From assembly GCA_964343605.1 (NCBI GenBank), contig CAYFKJ010000003.1:62001-126000 (forward strand): a DNA stretch of 64,000 nucleotides. The letters run 5' to 3'. The notes beneath the pieces are model-generated. The model was not told the origin of the DNA. It ran no database searches and worked only from the letters and a program-made list of their open reading frames with translations. How positions within the stretch are numbered: the first letter of the stretch is position 1; every line of letters starts with the position of its first letter. This document shows, one piece after another, positions 33,576 through 44,000 of this stretch. Source of the stretch: CAYFKJ01 sp964343605. Lineage in GTDB: Bacteria > Pseudomonadota > Alphaproteobacteria > UBA2966. The translations under genes were made by a program, and so were the position numbers.

Positions 33576-34234
33576 CCCAACAAGTCGTTCTCGTTCACGG
33601 CCTGGGACGTGGGTGGGCGAGCATGGCTCAGCTTGGCCGCGGCTTGGAGGCCGCCGGTTTCAGGGTCGCCTATTGGGACTATCCCAGCCGGATGCACAGG
33701 TTGGCCGATCATGTCGAAGCCTTCAGGGCCTGGCTGAGGGCGCAGAATTTTACCGGCCCGGTTCATTTCGTCGGGCATTCGCTGGGCGGCATCGTCATTC
33801 GGGGCGCGCTGGCCGACGCTCCGCCCGTCGCATTGGGCCGCATCGTGCTGATCGCCGTGCCCAATCAGGGGGCCGGGGTGGTTTCGAGCTTCGGCGCCTT
33901 GCCCTTTTCGCGTTTCATTTTCGGTTTGCCGCTGGAAGACCTGGCCGAGGGTTCGCCGGCGCTGCGGGCGCTGGGCGTGCCGGATGCCGAGATCGGCATC
34001 ATCGCCGGCGTGCAGCATTTCCACCCTTTCAACCCGATCTCCTACGTCAACCTGTTCCACCGCCATGGCCACGCTCATGACGGTACCGTGGAACTTGCCA
34101 ACACCCGCCTGGAGGGCGCCAAGGAAGACGTCGTGATCGACGCTCACCACACCTTCATTTGCGACCACGCCGAAGTCATCGCGCAAACGACCGGATTTCT
34201 GCAAAATGGGGTGTTTTCCAAGCCCAAGGCCTGA
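33572..34234 (+). CDS. Alpha/beta hydrolase (lipase-like)
   Basis: 220 residues, starting with GTG that overlaps the acyltransferase stop (GTGA). VVLVHGLGRGWASMAQLG is the oxyanion-hole HG motif; FVGHSLGGIVIRGAL is the nucleophile elbow with catalytic Ser (GHSLGG). A late DAHHTFICDH segment offers the catalytic His. The overall pattern matches short triacylglycerol-lipase-like hydrolases with a GPI-deacylase/PGAP1-like core. Coupling to an acyltransferase suggests a lipid or acyl-ester substrate; that is inference. No signal peptide, so cytoplasmic. Confidence 0.82.
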   Translation: MTQQVVLVHGLGRGWASMAQLGRGLEAAGFRVAYWDYPSRMHRLADHVEAFRAWLRAQNFTGPVHFVGHSLGGIVIRGALADAPPVALGRIVLIAVPNQGAGVVSSFGALPFSRFIFGLPLEDLAEGSPALRALGVPDAEIGIIAGVQHFHPFNPISYVNLFHRHGHAHDGTVELANTRLEGAKEDVVIDAHHTFICDHAEVIAQTTGFLQNGVFSKPKA

Positions 34235-34246
34235 GGAGACCCGAAT

Positions 34247-35014
34247 ATGAGCGACAAAACGCAGCACCGAGTCCTGGTCATCGTGCCGTTTCCCATGTCG
34301 GCGGAAAGCCTCGAGCTTCGGCGTCAACAACTCGACGCCGTGCAGCTTGGCGACGGCATTTCGTTCACGTTCGAATCAACTCGGGCAGCGCCCAAGAACT
34401 ACGTCAGCCAGTCGGACCTGGTGCTGGCGGACATGGGCATGCTTGACGCGGGGCAGAGAGCCGAGGAGCGCGGTTTCGATGCCGTCTGCATCGACACCAT
34501 GAGCGATTCCGGCGTGGCCGCCCTGCGCTCCGAATTGGACATCCCGGTTTTCGGTCCGGGGCGGGCTTCCGTCCTCATGGCCCTGTTGCTGGGTGACAGG
34601 TTCTCGATCGTCACCATGTGGCCGCATTGGAAGCACCTCTACGTCAAGACGCTCAAGGACCTGCGCCTCGCGGATCACTGCGCCTCGATCCGCAGCATCG
34701 ATATCGCGCCCGATAACCAAGCTCTGTTGGGCGGCAAGGAGGAAGAGGTCTTCCCGCTGCTGGAGGATGCCGCCAACAAATGCATCGAGGAGGACGGCGC
34801 CGAAGTCATCCTGCTGGGCTCGACGACGATGCATCAGGCTCACGGCTATCTCAGCGAGCGACTAAGCGTGCCTGTGATCAATCCCGGTCCCCTGACCTAC
34901 AAGCTGGCGGAAGCGGCACTGGGACTGGGCTTGACGCACAGCCGGGCGGCCTACCCGAAAACGCTGGAATCGCGGCGGGATCTCGTCAGCCGAATGTTCG
35001 ACGGGGTGAGCTGA
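34247..35014 (+). CDS. Asp/Glu/hydantoin racemase superfamily protein
   Basis: 255 residues. The two-lobed racemase fold is indicated by RVLVIVPFPMSAESL..., DAVCIDTMSDSGVAALRS, VFGPGRASVLMALLLGDRFSIVTMW and EVILLGSTTMHQAHGYLSE. Racemases of this family use two cysteines; the first is present (C81) but the second position reads S192 in LLGSTTM. One-cysteine relatives include decarboxylases and isomerases, so a racemase label is not safe. Follows the hydrolase gene by 12 bp on the same strand, and a terminator follows. Confidence 0.75.
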   Translation: MSDKTQHRVLVIVPFPMSAESLELRRQQLDAVQLGDGISFTFESTRAAPKNYVSQSDLVLADMGMLDAGQRAEERGFDAVCIDTMSDSGVAALRSELDIPVFGPGRASVLMALLLGDRFSIVTMWPHWKHLYVKTLKDLRLADHCASIRSIDIAPDNQALLGGKEEEVFPLLEDAANKCIEEDGAEVILLGSTTMHQAHGYLSERLSVPVINPGPLTYKLAEAALGLGLTHSRAAYPKTLESRRDLVSRMFDGVS

Positions 35015-35035
35015 AACCGACCCGAAAGGAAATAA

Positions 35036-35064
35036 GAAACGGCCCGCCGGTAGGGGGCCGTTTC
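35036..35064. terminator. Bidirectional terminator
   Basis: 10-bp stem GAAACGGCCC / GGGCCGTTTC with a 9-nt loop in the 79-bp convergent gap between the racemase-like gene and bactofilin. TTTC on the plus side and TTTCTTATTT on the minus side allow it to stop both transcripts; the minus side looks stronger. Confidence 0.8.
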
Positions 35065-35093
35065 AGTGAAATCTTGGTCCGGAAGGCGCGAAT

Positions 35094-35579
35094 TCAGGCG
35101 CTGGCGGCCGCTTTGGGCGCTTCCTTGGCCTCTTTCACGGGGGCTTCGGGAACCTTGGCTTCGGCTTCCTTGGTGCCGAAGGTGGCCTTGGCCTTGTTGA
35201 CCACCGGCTGCGCATCGGCGCGCTTGAGCTGGCCTTCGATATAAGCGCCGGATTCCACGGAAAGAATTTCGTGAACGATGTCGCCGACGACATGGGCGGT
35301 CTTGGAGAGTTTGACCTCCTTGGCCTTCACCTTGCCGTCGATGGTGCCGCGGATCTCGATGGTTTGAGCAATAATTTCGCCACAGACCTTGGCATGTTCG
35401 CCAATGGTCAATGAACGGCTGGAGACATCGCCGTCGATGGTGCCGTCAACCTGAACCTCGCCTTCGGTCTTCAGATTGCCGACGATGTGGAGATTGGCGC
35501 TGATTATGGATGGTGCCACGTTACCCCCCTCGTTCGCTGCTCTTTGTCCCGCTTGATCTTTCTCAGTTCTTGAAAACAT
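35094..35579 (-). CDS. Bactofilin
   Basis: 161 residues. The central domain (about 25-125) is a run of short beta-helix turns: ANLHIVGNLKTEGEVQVDGTIDGDV, LTIGEHAKVCGEI, IEIRGTIDGKVKAKEVKLSKTAHVVGDI, LSVESGAYIEGQL. This is the DUF583 bactofilin fold that polymerises into cytoskeletal filaments without nucleotide. The N-terminus is short and polar, and the C-terminus (AKVPEAPVKEAKEAPKAAASA) is disordered. Its start lies inside the upstream M23 peptidase gene (17-nt overlap), an arrangement known for bactofilin and LmdC-type peptidases that shape the wall locally. Confidence 0.93.
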   Translation of the reverse strand: MFSRTEKDQAGQRAANEGGNVAPSIISANLHIVGNLKTEGEVQVDGTIDGDVSSRSLTIGEHAKVCGEIIAQTIEIRGTIDGKVKAKEVKLSKTAHVVGDIVHEILSVESGAYIEGQLKRADAQPVVNKAKATFGTKEAEAKVPEAPVKEAKEAPKAAASA

Positions 35580-36897
35580 ATCGTCCCGCTTTCAAAAAAT
35601 TGGCCGGGTTTCGGGATTTGCCGTTGAAGGTTACTTCGTAATGAACGTGGTAACCCGTGCTCCGGCCGGTGCTCCCCATGAGACCGATTTTTTCCCGAAA
35701 ATCAACACGCTGTCCCTTTTTTACAAGAATCCGGTGCAAATGGCCATAGCGCGTCTTGAGACCCAATCCGTGGTCAATTTCGATCATCCGGCCCAAAGGC
35801 CCGTTGCGGCCCGCGAAGGTCACCACGCCCGCCGCCGTGGCCCGGACCCGGGATTTGAACACGCCCGCCAGATCAAGACCGTGATGGCTGGCCCAGCGCT
35901 TGGTAAAGGGGTCCTTGCGGCGGCCGTAGCCGCTGGAAATCGAGTAGCTGTCGACGGGGGCGGTCAGAGGCAGGCGCTGGAGGATGTTCTGCAACGCTTC
36001 CCAGCGGCCGATGTGGGATTCCAAGGCGGTGACGCTGGTTTCGTAGCCCCGGTCCATGCCCGCGAATTCATCGCTCGCGTCGCCTGCGTCGAGATTGATC
36101 AACGGTCCGCCGACACCCTTGCCGTTCGGGATGGCGCGTTTCACCAGGCCTTCCAGGTCAAGCTTGGTGATTTTGATCATTTCCTCCATTTCGGCGACAT
36201 TCAATTCGGTGCGTTCATGAAGCCGTGCAATCAGGTTTTGCTGTGAAAATTTGATCTCGGCCAGCCTTTCCTCAAGCTGGTTGACGTGGTCGCTGAGGGC
36301 ATCGCGCCGCTCCCGCGCACTGTCCCGCTGCAGGGTAAGCTGACTAAGTTTTTCCAGCGCGCCGTCGAGCGCTTTGCTCAGGCTGCTGCGTTCGTTCGTC
36401 GTGGTTTCGAGATCGGATTCGATGTTGGCCAGGCGGCGCTTCAGATCCTTTTTAACCTGGATGACCTCGTCGCGGGCCGAGGACACCTGATCGAGTTCCT
36501 CCGTAAGCGCGCCGAGTTTCCGTTCCAAGTTGTCCTTCAAAGTCACGATCTTGACCAACTGGCGGTGTTTTTCCTCCAGTTCTCGGGTCATCGCCGTGAA
36601 GCGTTCCTCGGTATCGATGAGTTGGCTGGCGAGCTCCTCGTACGTCAGCTCCATCTTGGCGATCTGACGGTTTTTGCTGTCGATGATTTCGTTCTTGAAA
36701 ATCAGGTAAATCGAGGCGAAAGCGACCCAGCCAAGGAAAGCGAGAACAGCCACCGAGATGAGGGTCTGGGAGGTCCCGCCGAGCGAAACGTAATGAACGT
36801 GGCCGCGGCTGCGGTAATAGAACTCCCGCTCCGGAAACATCCGTTTCCAGAGTCGTTTCGCGCGCACCCGCCACGTGATGGTCTCGTCGACCCCCAT
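35563..36897 (-). CDS. M23 family metallopeptidase (LmdC-like)
   Basis: 444 residues. A 25-35-residue basic cytoplasmic N-terminus, one transmembrane helix (about 48-68: TLISVAVLAFLGWVAFASIYLIF), a long coiled coil (about 75-240) and a C-terminal LytM domain. The zinc motif is intact: HHGLDLAG (H...D) and GYHVHYEVTFNG (HxH), with the conserved RYGHLHRILVKKGQ between them. Expected to cleave cross-links in periplasmic peptidoglycan. It is directly upstream of and overlapping bactofilin; the pair probably acts together, the filament recruiting the peptidase through its cytoplasmic tail, as described for BacA/LmdC. Confidence 0.93.
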   Translation of the reverse strand: MGVDETITWRVRAKRLWKRMFPEREFYYRSRGHVHYVSLGGTSQTLISVAVLAFLGWVAFASIYLIFKNEIIDSKNRQIAKMELTYEELASQLIDTEERFTAMTRELEEKHRQLVKIVTLKDNLERKLGALTEELDQVSSARDEVIQVKKDLKRRLANIESDLETTTNERSSLSKALDGALEKLSQLTLQRDSARERRDALSDHVNQLEERLAEIKFSQQNLIARLHERTELNVAEMEEMIKITKLDLEGLVKRAIPNGKGVGGPLINLDAGDASDEFAGMDRGYETSVTALESHIGRWEALQNILQRLPLTAPVDSYSISSGYGRRKDPFTKRWASHHGLDLAGVFKSRVRATAAGVVTFAGRNGPLGRMIEIDHGLGLKTRYGHLHRILVKKGQRVDFREKIGLMGSTGRSTGYHVHYEVTFNGKSRNPANFLKAGRYVFKN

Positions 36898-37039
36898 AAG
36901 CCTTCCGTTATCGCTTAAATGATCAAACCAATTTACAAACCAAGTCTATGCCGCCGACCCGATTGTTCACTCAGGCTGGACGGCCAAAACGTTAGATTTC
37001 CATGACGGACACGGCTTGTCTACCGTGTGTTTCAAATTT

Positions 37040-37876
37040 TTAGCGCTTTGCGGCGAGGGGGCCGTAAAATTGTTCCCCGAATCCGGCGAGGTCGCGGGCA
37101 GATACGTTGAACGGTCCCTGAACGCGTCCCTTGAAGTACCGATTGACCAATTCCCGGTATGCGATCTCCGATTCCATCCCACGGTATTCGGCAAGCCGGG
37201 AAAACCAGGTAACTCCGGTGCGGACATGCTTGATCTCATCTTGATAGATCACGTCCAAAACTGCCGCGTCCTCCTCGTGGCCGTGGGAACGCAGGCGTTT
37301 CACGGTGTCGGGGGTGACGTCCAGGCCGCGCGCCTCCAGAACGAGTGGTACGACAGCGAGACGGGCCAACAGGTCGCCGCTTGTCGCCTGCGCCGCTTCC
37401 CATAGTCCGTCATGTGCCGGCAAATCTCCATAACTCAAGTCGACGTGCCTGAGGCGTTCCGCCAGCAGTTCAAAGTGCTTGGCTTCCTCGTCGGCGACCT
37501 CCACCCAATCGTCGCAGAACGACTTGGCGCTCTCGCTGGAGATGGTCAACAGCGGTTCGGAGCGTACGAACCGGGCAATGATGTCCCAGGCCAGATCGAT
37601 GGCATTCAACTCGATATGGGCGAGCGCGTGGAGCAGCGCGCCTTTGCCCCTGTCGCCCGCCGTGCTTCGTTTGGGCATATCGCGGGGCCGGCGCAATTCG
37701 GGTTTGGCGGGGCGTGCCGGGCGGTCGGGCGGAGAAGGGTTTCCCGGGGCGTCAAGGGTAAGGCCGCCGTTTCGCCAGTCCGAGGCGAGCACCCGGCTCA
37801 GCGCGACCTTATCCGCCGGGCGCGGGGAGTGGATTATTTCGATGCCGCGGGAAATTAGAGTGTCTGACGATTTCAT
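37040..37876 (-). CDS. DUF455 ferritin-like protein
   Basis: 278 residues. Helical ferritin-like core with repeated E..H pairs: LLHALAHIELNAIDLAWD, DWVEVADEEAKHFELLAERL, VPLVLEARGLDVTPD and IYQDEIKHVRTGVTWF. The EIELxA, EExxHF and DExxHV patterns fit a di-iron or related carboxylate metal site. This is the DUF455 family (PF04305), of unknown role. A disordered Pro-rich stretch (about 40-70) precedes the core. It precedes no obvious partner; glnE lies upstream on the same strand, separated by a 49-bp AT-rich gap. Confidence 0.82.
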   Translation of the reverse strand: MKSSDTLISRGIEIIHSPRPADKVALSRVLASDWRNGGLTLDAPGNPSPPDRPARPAKPELRRPRDMPKRSTAGDRGKGALLHALAHIELNAIDLAWDIIARFVRSEPLLTISSESAKSFCDDWVEVADEEAKHFELLAERLRHVDLSYGDLPAHDGLWEAAQATSGDLLARLAVVPLVLEARGLDVTPDTVKRLRSHGHEEDAAVLDVIYQDEIKHVRTGVTWFSRLAEYRGMESEIAYRELVNRYFKGRVQGPFNVSARDLAGFGEQFYGPLAAKR

Positions 37877-37925
37877 TTATTTTTCATATTATCAATTAGA
37901 TATATTTAGTTATTAAACTAATAAC

Positions 37926-40900
37926 TCATGTTTTATTCGGCTCATCAAGCTGGCCCGCGGGCTCGGCGATAATGTCCTTGAAGTGCCCAAAGGCCACGGC
38001 CTGCGTATCGATAAGGCGGGCCCGCGCAGTGCTGAAATCCGGTTCGCCGACCGCGGCGGCGAGGGCGGCACGCAGGCCTTCCGGAGCGTTGTCATCCGCA
38101 AAATCGTCGCTCGTAGTCTGGCGCAAGAGGCCCTGGACGTTGCGCATCAAAACGATCGCCTCGACGAGATCGGCGGCAGTTCCCTGATCCAGCAAGCCAG
38201 CGCCCCTCAGGCGCTCGAAGGCGCCGCTGGTATTGCCGTCAATCACCTCCGGATGCTCGTGAGCGTGCCTTAGCACAAGGTACTGGGCGATGAATTCCAA
38301 ATCGACAATGCCGCCGCGCACGTATTTCACGGACCAGGGATTGGCGGTTGGACGGTCCCGCTCGATGCGCTCGCGCATTTCGGCCACGTCCTTCAACAGC
38401 TTGTCTTCATCGCGCGAGGCGCTGAGCACTTGCCCGATCACCTGTTCAACCTGCTGCGCCAGGTTTTCCGGCCCGGCCACGGTGCGGGCTCTCACCAGCG
38501 CCATGTGCTCCCAGGTCCAGGCGTCCGATTTTTGGTAGGCGGAAAAGCCGTCGAGGCGGACGGCGATCGGACCGGCGGCCCCCGATGGACGCAGGCGCAT
38601 GTCGACGTCGTAGAGCCGGCCTTCGCCCGTCATGGCGTTGAGGGCGTTGATCAGACGTTTTGCCAGGCGTGCATAGTATTCCGTAACCGACAGCGGCCGT
38701 TCTCCGTCGGAGGCCGAAACATCGTCCGGATGATCGTAAACGAATGTCAGATCCAAATCAGAGCCCGCCGTCATTTCACGCGCCCCCAGTTTGCCCATGG
38801 CGATAACCACGAATTCGCCGCCGGGAACGACGCCATGCCGCTCCGCCAGTTCCTCGGAAACGCAGCCGAGGAGGGCACGGATGGGAACGTCGGCGAGGTC
38901 GGCCAATCCGGGACCCGCGGCATTGGCGTCGAGAAGGTGCCGCAGGTTTTGCACGCCGACTTGAAAGCGCCGGCCGTGGCTCCATCGCCGGGTGACGTCC
39001 AGAACGTCCTGAATGTCGCGGGCCCGGCTGAGTGCGCCCTCCAGTTCCGCCCGCAATTCGTTGGCGTCGGGCAGCGGATCGTAAAACCCCGGAGATATAA
39101 CGCCGTCCAGCAGACTGGGGTTGCGGCTCAGGTATTCCGCCAGGCGGGGCGCGCCGCCCATGATTTCGCCGACCAGGCTCAGCAAACCGGGATGGGCGTG
39201 AAAAAGCGAAAATAGCTGGACACCCGACGGCAGCTTGCCCAGGAATTCGTCGAACTTGAGCAGGGCGGCATCCGGGTTCAGCGTGTCTGCCAAAGTAGCC
39301 AACAAGATCGGCATGAGTTCGGTCAGAAGCTCGCGGGCACGGACGCTGCGCGTGGCGCGGTATCGGCCGTGATGCCAGCGCCGGATGGCGGCCGCCGCCG
39401 TGGCCGGCTCGCGGTATCCCATGGATGCCAGCGTCTCGATGGTGCCCGGATCGTCTTCGGTGCCGGTGAAGACCAGATTGCCAGCAACCCCGTCCGCGGC
39501 GCCCAGATCGGGAGCATCCTCGAACAGCCGCGCGTAGTGGTTTTGGACCCGCTCCAGATTGCGCAGAACATCCGCCTCGAACTGGGAAACATCGTCATAG
39601 CCGGAAAATGCCGCAACATGTGCGAGGCCCTCAGGGTCTTCAGGCAGGGTCTGGGTCTGCTCGTCGGCGATCATTTGAAGCCGGTGTTCCAGGCGGCGGA
39701 GGAAGCCGTAGCTGTCGATCATTTCCGCGGCCACGTCCGAAGTAATCTGTTCGCTTTCCGCCAGCGCCGTCAGCGCGGCGCAGGTTCCGGGCTGGCGCAG
39801 CGTCGGATCGCGGCCGCCGGCGATTAGCTGCTGGGTTTGGGCGAAAAATTCGATTTCCCGTATGCCGCCGCGGCCCACCTTGATGTTGTGTCCCGGCACC
39901 GTGACCTGCCGGTGTCCCTTGTGGGCGTGGATCTGGCGTTTGATCGAATGAATGTCCTCGATGGCCGCAAAATCGAGAAATTTCCGCCAGATGAACGGGG
40001 AAATGCGCTGCAGGAACCCGGCGCCCGCCTCGATGTCCCCGGCCACCGGGCGGGCTTTGATCATGGCGGCGCGTTCCCAGTTCTGACCGACGCTTTCGTA
40101 ATAGTTCTCCGCGGCTGCCATCGACAACGCGACGGGGGTCGCACCGGCATCCGGGCGCAGCCGCAGATCGGTGCGGAATACATAGCCGTCGCCGGTTCTG
40201 TCCTGGATGATTTTGACCAGATCCCGGGTCAGGCGGACGAAGCCGTCCTGCGGACCACGGGTCCCGACGTAGCTGTCGACTTCCTGGTCCCACAGCACGA
40301 TCAGGTCGATGTCGCTTGAGTAATTGAGTTCGTCGGCGCCAAGTTTGCCCATGCCCAGGATCGTGAGGCCGGAGCTGCGGCACGGATCGTCAGGATCGGC
40401 GATCTCGAAATTACCCGCGGATGCTTCCATCCTGAGCAGATGTTCAAGGGCGAGGTCGAGCACTAAGGACGCATACCCCGACAAGGCCGCCGTCACTTCC
40501 GCCAGGGACCAGGCGCCGGCCAAATCCGCTGCCGCTGTCAACAGCGCGAGGCGGGTTTTGCCCTGACGCAGGACCGCCATGAGATTCGCCGTGCTGCCGG
40601 CTTCACGGGCCTGCTGCCGGACTTCGCCGAAGAGTTCTTGCAGGCTGATTTCAGGGCGCCGAGTTGCTATACTGTGAACAAATCCCGGATCTCTGATCAC
40701 ATTTCGCGCGAGATAAGGGCTATTGCCGAACAGCGCCGTCAGGAACGCTCGGCCGGCCTCGTCCTCCGCAAACGCGTGGATGAAATCGGAATGGCTTTCG
40801 GTTGCAATTGATTCGGCGGCGGCATACCAATCGCTGAAGCCATTCTTGACGCTCTCAGCGTCGAATGGGGGTGGTAACGAAGAAGCGTCGGCAAACAGAG

Positions 40901-41018
40901 CGAACACGCGATTTTCCTTCCCGCCGAGGTTTCCGGCATGCTGCGCGAAGCCATGGTATGGGTCAAGAACGGCTGCGGCAATTTCGGCGGATCCGTTGCG
41001 GGCCCGGCCGAGAGTCAT
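37926..41018 (-). CDS. glnE: Glutamine synthetase adenylyltransferase/deadenylase
   Basis: 1,030 residues, full length. It controls glutamine synthetase by adding or removing AMP in response to PII and glutamine. Two nucleotidyltransferase domains: the N-terminal deadenylase with ILGMGKLGADELNYSSDIDLIVLWD (near 225) and the C-terminal adenylylase with VIAMGKLGAREMTAGSDLDLTFVYD (near 740), each with its G-S-D-x-D pair. The central helical linker and YVRGGIVDLEFIAQYLVL tail are as in the family. Divergent from the AsmA/YhdP-like gene with only 43 bp between the starts. Confidence 0.96.
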   Translation of the reverse strand: MTLGRARNGSAEIAAAVLDPYHGFAQHAGNLGGKENRVFALFADASSLPPPFDAESVKNGFSDWYAAAESIATESHSDFIHAFAEDEAGRAFLTALFGNSPYLARNVIRDPGFVHSIATRRPEISLQELFGEVRQQAREAGSTANLMAVLRQGKTRLALLTAAADLAGAWSLAEVTAALSGYASLVLDLALEHLLRMEASAGNFEIADPDDPCRSSGLTILGMGKLGADELNYSSDIDLIVLWDQEVDSYVGTRGPQDGFVRLTRDLVKIIQDRTGDGYVFRTDLRLRPDAGATPVALSMAAAENYYESVGQNWERAAMIKARPVAGDIEAGAGFLQRISPFIWRKFLDFAAIEDIHSIKRQIHAHKGHRQVTVPGHNIKVGRGGIREIEFFAQTQQLIAGGRDPTLRQPGTCAALTALAESEQITSDVAAEMIDSYGFLRRLEHRLQMIADEQTQTLPEDPEGLAHVAAFSGYDDVSQFEADVLRNLERVQNHYARLFEDAPDLGAADGVAGNLVFTGTEDDPGTIETLASMGYREPATAAAAIRRWHHGRYRATRSVRARELLTELMPILLATLADTLNPDAALLKFDEFLGKLPSGVQLFSLFHAHPGLLSLVGEIMGGAPRLAEYLSRNPSLLDGVISPGFYDPLPDANELRAELEGALSRARDIQDVLDVTRRWSHGRRFQVGVQNLRHLLDANAAGPGLADLADVPIRALLGCVSEELAERHGVVPGGEFVVIAMGKLGAREMTAGSDLDLTFVYDHPDDVSASDGERPLSVTEYYARLAKRLINALNAMTGEGRLYDVDMRLRPSGAAGPIAVRLDGFSAYQKSDAWTWEHMALVRARTVAGPENLAQQVEQVIGQVLSASRDEDKLLKDVAEMRERIERDRPTANPWSVKYVRGGIVDLEFIAQYLVLRHAHEHPEVIDGNTSGAFERLRGAGLLDQGTAADLVEAIVLMRNVQGLLRQTTSDDFADDNAPEGLRAALAAAVGEPDFSTARARLIDTQAVAFGHFKDIIAEPAGQLDEPNKT

Positions 41019-41061
41019 GATATTGATGGTTGAAACAGATTAGCGTACCCGGACGAACCAA

Positions 41062-44000
41062 GTGATCCTTCCAGCGGGCAAATTCATTCTTCAGGTCATT
41101 GCGGCAATGGCGGCCGGCCTTGCCGTCCTGCTCGCGGTCACGGCTTGGCTGCTCTCGTCCGGCCCGGTCTCGCTGGGTTTTCTCACCCCGTATTTGAAAG
41201 AAGCATTGACGCTCGGCCGCGCCGGCGTGCGCGTCGAACTGGACGATACGATATTGGCCTGGGCGGGATGGGACCGGACGCTCGATATCAGGGCCATCGG
41301 GGTGCGCCTGCTGAACGAAGAGGGTGGCCTGATCGCGGGCGTGCCCGAAGTCTCGCTTGGTTTGAGCGGGACCGCGCTACTGGACGGCCGGGTGGTGCCG
41401 ACGACGCTCGACCTGCTGCGCCCGAAGATCAGGTTGCTGCGGACGCGGGAGGGCCAGATCGACTTGGGTTTGGGCACCAAGATCGGCAGCTCGGCGGGTG
41501 ATGCCGCAGGGGCCATGGTCGAGGCCCTGCTGCACCCGAGCCCGGCCGACCGCCGCGACGGTTTCCTCAGTCTTGTCCGAATTCTCGACGCCGACCTGAT
41601 CGTTGTCGACAAGGCGTCGCGCACGACGTGGCGTGCGCCTTGGGCTGATTTGACGATGCTGCGCACCGACGCCGGGATTGACGCCGAATTGACCACGGAT
41701 CTCGAAATCGGCGGTGGCGCGACGCGCATCGTCGTCAAAGGCCTCTACGATTTGAATGCGGATAGCACTGCGTTGGAGGTTGTCTTGGCGGATTTTGAAC
41801 CGGCGCGGCTCGCCGCCCATGTCGATGATCTTGCCGATTTCGGCGTCCTGACGGCACCTGTGAGCGGAACCTTGACCACCGTTCTGTCGGGGGACGGAGC
41901 GTTTGCTCCGGTCGACTTTGATCTGACCAGCGGGCCGGGTGCCGTCGCCCTCCCCGAATATTTCCCAGGGCCTCTGGTTTTCACGCAGATGGCCTTGCGC
42001 GGCAGCGTCGTCGACAATTTCACGGCTGTCCGCATAGACGAGCTGTTTTTCGATGGGGGCGGTCCTTCCGGCGTGGTCCGCGGGCTGGCGACGCTCGACC
42101 GCTCGGGCAGCCAGCTGGCCATCGGCGGAAATTTGGAGGGAGAGTTTCGCGACCTGCGTATCGACGACCTCGGAGAATACTGGCCGCCGAACCTGGCGCC
42201 GGCAGCGCGGGCATGGGTCACGAACAATATTCGCGACGGCGTCGTCGGTGTGGGCAAGGTCGCGATGAAGGTGGACTCGGAAAAATACCTCAAGGGTGAA
42301 CTTTCCGATGACGCCCTCGAACTGGATTTCGAATTTGACGGCCTCACGGCGCATTACCTGGAAAATCTACCGGAACTCAGGGATGCCCGGGGCACGGCGC
42401 GCATGACCGTGGATGCGTTGGACATTGCGCTCTCGGCGGGTCGGATATCCGAACTGGAAATTTCCGAGGGCAACGTCCGTATCGATGGCTTGAACGGTGA
42501 TGCCCCATCCGCCGACATCAGCTTCGTCGCCAGCGGGCCGATTTCCGACAGTCTTTCGGTGCTTAACCACCCTCCCTTCGGGTTCGCCGATCTGATGTCG
42601 CTCGATCCCGGCGGACTTGGCGGTCAGCTGGCGGCGCGGGCGCGCTTTGCCTTTCCGTTGAAGAACGACATCGCCACCGAGGAAATCCGCTTTGCCGCGG
42701 CCGCCAATCTTCGGGACTTCGCGATGACGTCGGGAATTGAAGGCTATGCCCTCGACGGCGGTTCCGTCGTTGCCAGGGTTGATGCGAACGGCATGGATGT
42801 GGACGGGTCGGTCAACATCGCCGGCGTGCCCGCCAACATCAAATGGCGGAAGGATTTCCATGGCGAGCATGCCGGCACGACTTCCCTCAGCCTTGCCCTG
42901 ATCCTCGACGCCCCCGCGCGGCAGGCTCTCGGTGTGCCGGAGCTGCCTTGGCTTTCCGGAGCGGTGCCGCTGACCGCGGAGCTGGTTGCCGACGGCTGGC
43001 GCATATCGCGAGGCAGCGTCACGACCGACATGACCGGTGCCACCCTTTCGATTCCCGAGCTAATTTGGTCGAAGGCGGCAGGAGTGGCGAGCCAGGCAAA
43101 TTTCAATTTCGCTCTGCCCGCCAATGGGGATGACCCGGCAACACCGGCCAATCAAGGCATTATCGCCAACTTTTCCTACGCCGGCGGCGGATTGGAGGCG
43201 CAAGGCCAAGTCGAGGCTGGGCCGGATATGGCGTTTCGCCGGCTTGAGCTGTCGCGGTTGAAGCTTGGTGAATCCGAGGTATCCATGTCCCTCCGGCCGT
43301 TGTTGCCGTCGGGTTATTTCGTCGCGCTCGAAGGCTCGCGATTCGACATGCGTCCCTACATTTCGCAGTTCGTCGGAGGCGAATCAGAATCAGATCTGCC
43401 GCCCCTCAAGTTGGAGGCGAGACTGGGGCAAATGATATTGGGCGACGGGCACGTCCTCAATCAGATGCAAGGCAAGGCGATCTACAACGGTGCGGGATGG
43501 GAGGAAATGAGGGCTGCCGGCTCGCTGAAAATGGGTGCACCGGTCGAGCTGTCCATCAAAAGCGGCGCTGACAAAAGCGAAGTCATCGTCGTATCCGACA
43601 ACGGCGGCGCGTTTGCACGCGATCTCGGAATATTCGAGAACGCAATCGGTGGCCGGTTGTCGATCACAGCCACAATCGACGAGGCAACCGAAGGCCGGCC
43701 TGTCCGCGGACGGGTCCTGTTCAAGAATTTCAAGGTTGTGGACGCGCCGACGCTGACAAGGATCCTGACCGTAGGTTCGCTCGTCGGCGTGGCCGATCTG
43801 TTGGCCGGAGAGGGCATTTCGTTCGCCCAGTTCGAGGCGCCGTTCGCCATGCAAAGTGGTCAGATCAGGACCAAGGGAGCGCGGGGCGTGGGGTCGTCCC
43901 TGGGGATCACGCTGGATGGCGTCGTCGATCGCAACCGTGAGGAAATCGCCATGGCCGGCACCCTTGTTCCGGCCTATACGTTCAATTCGGTACTGGGCAA

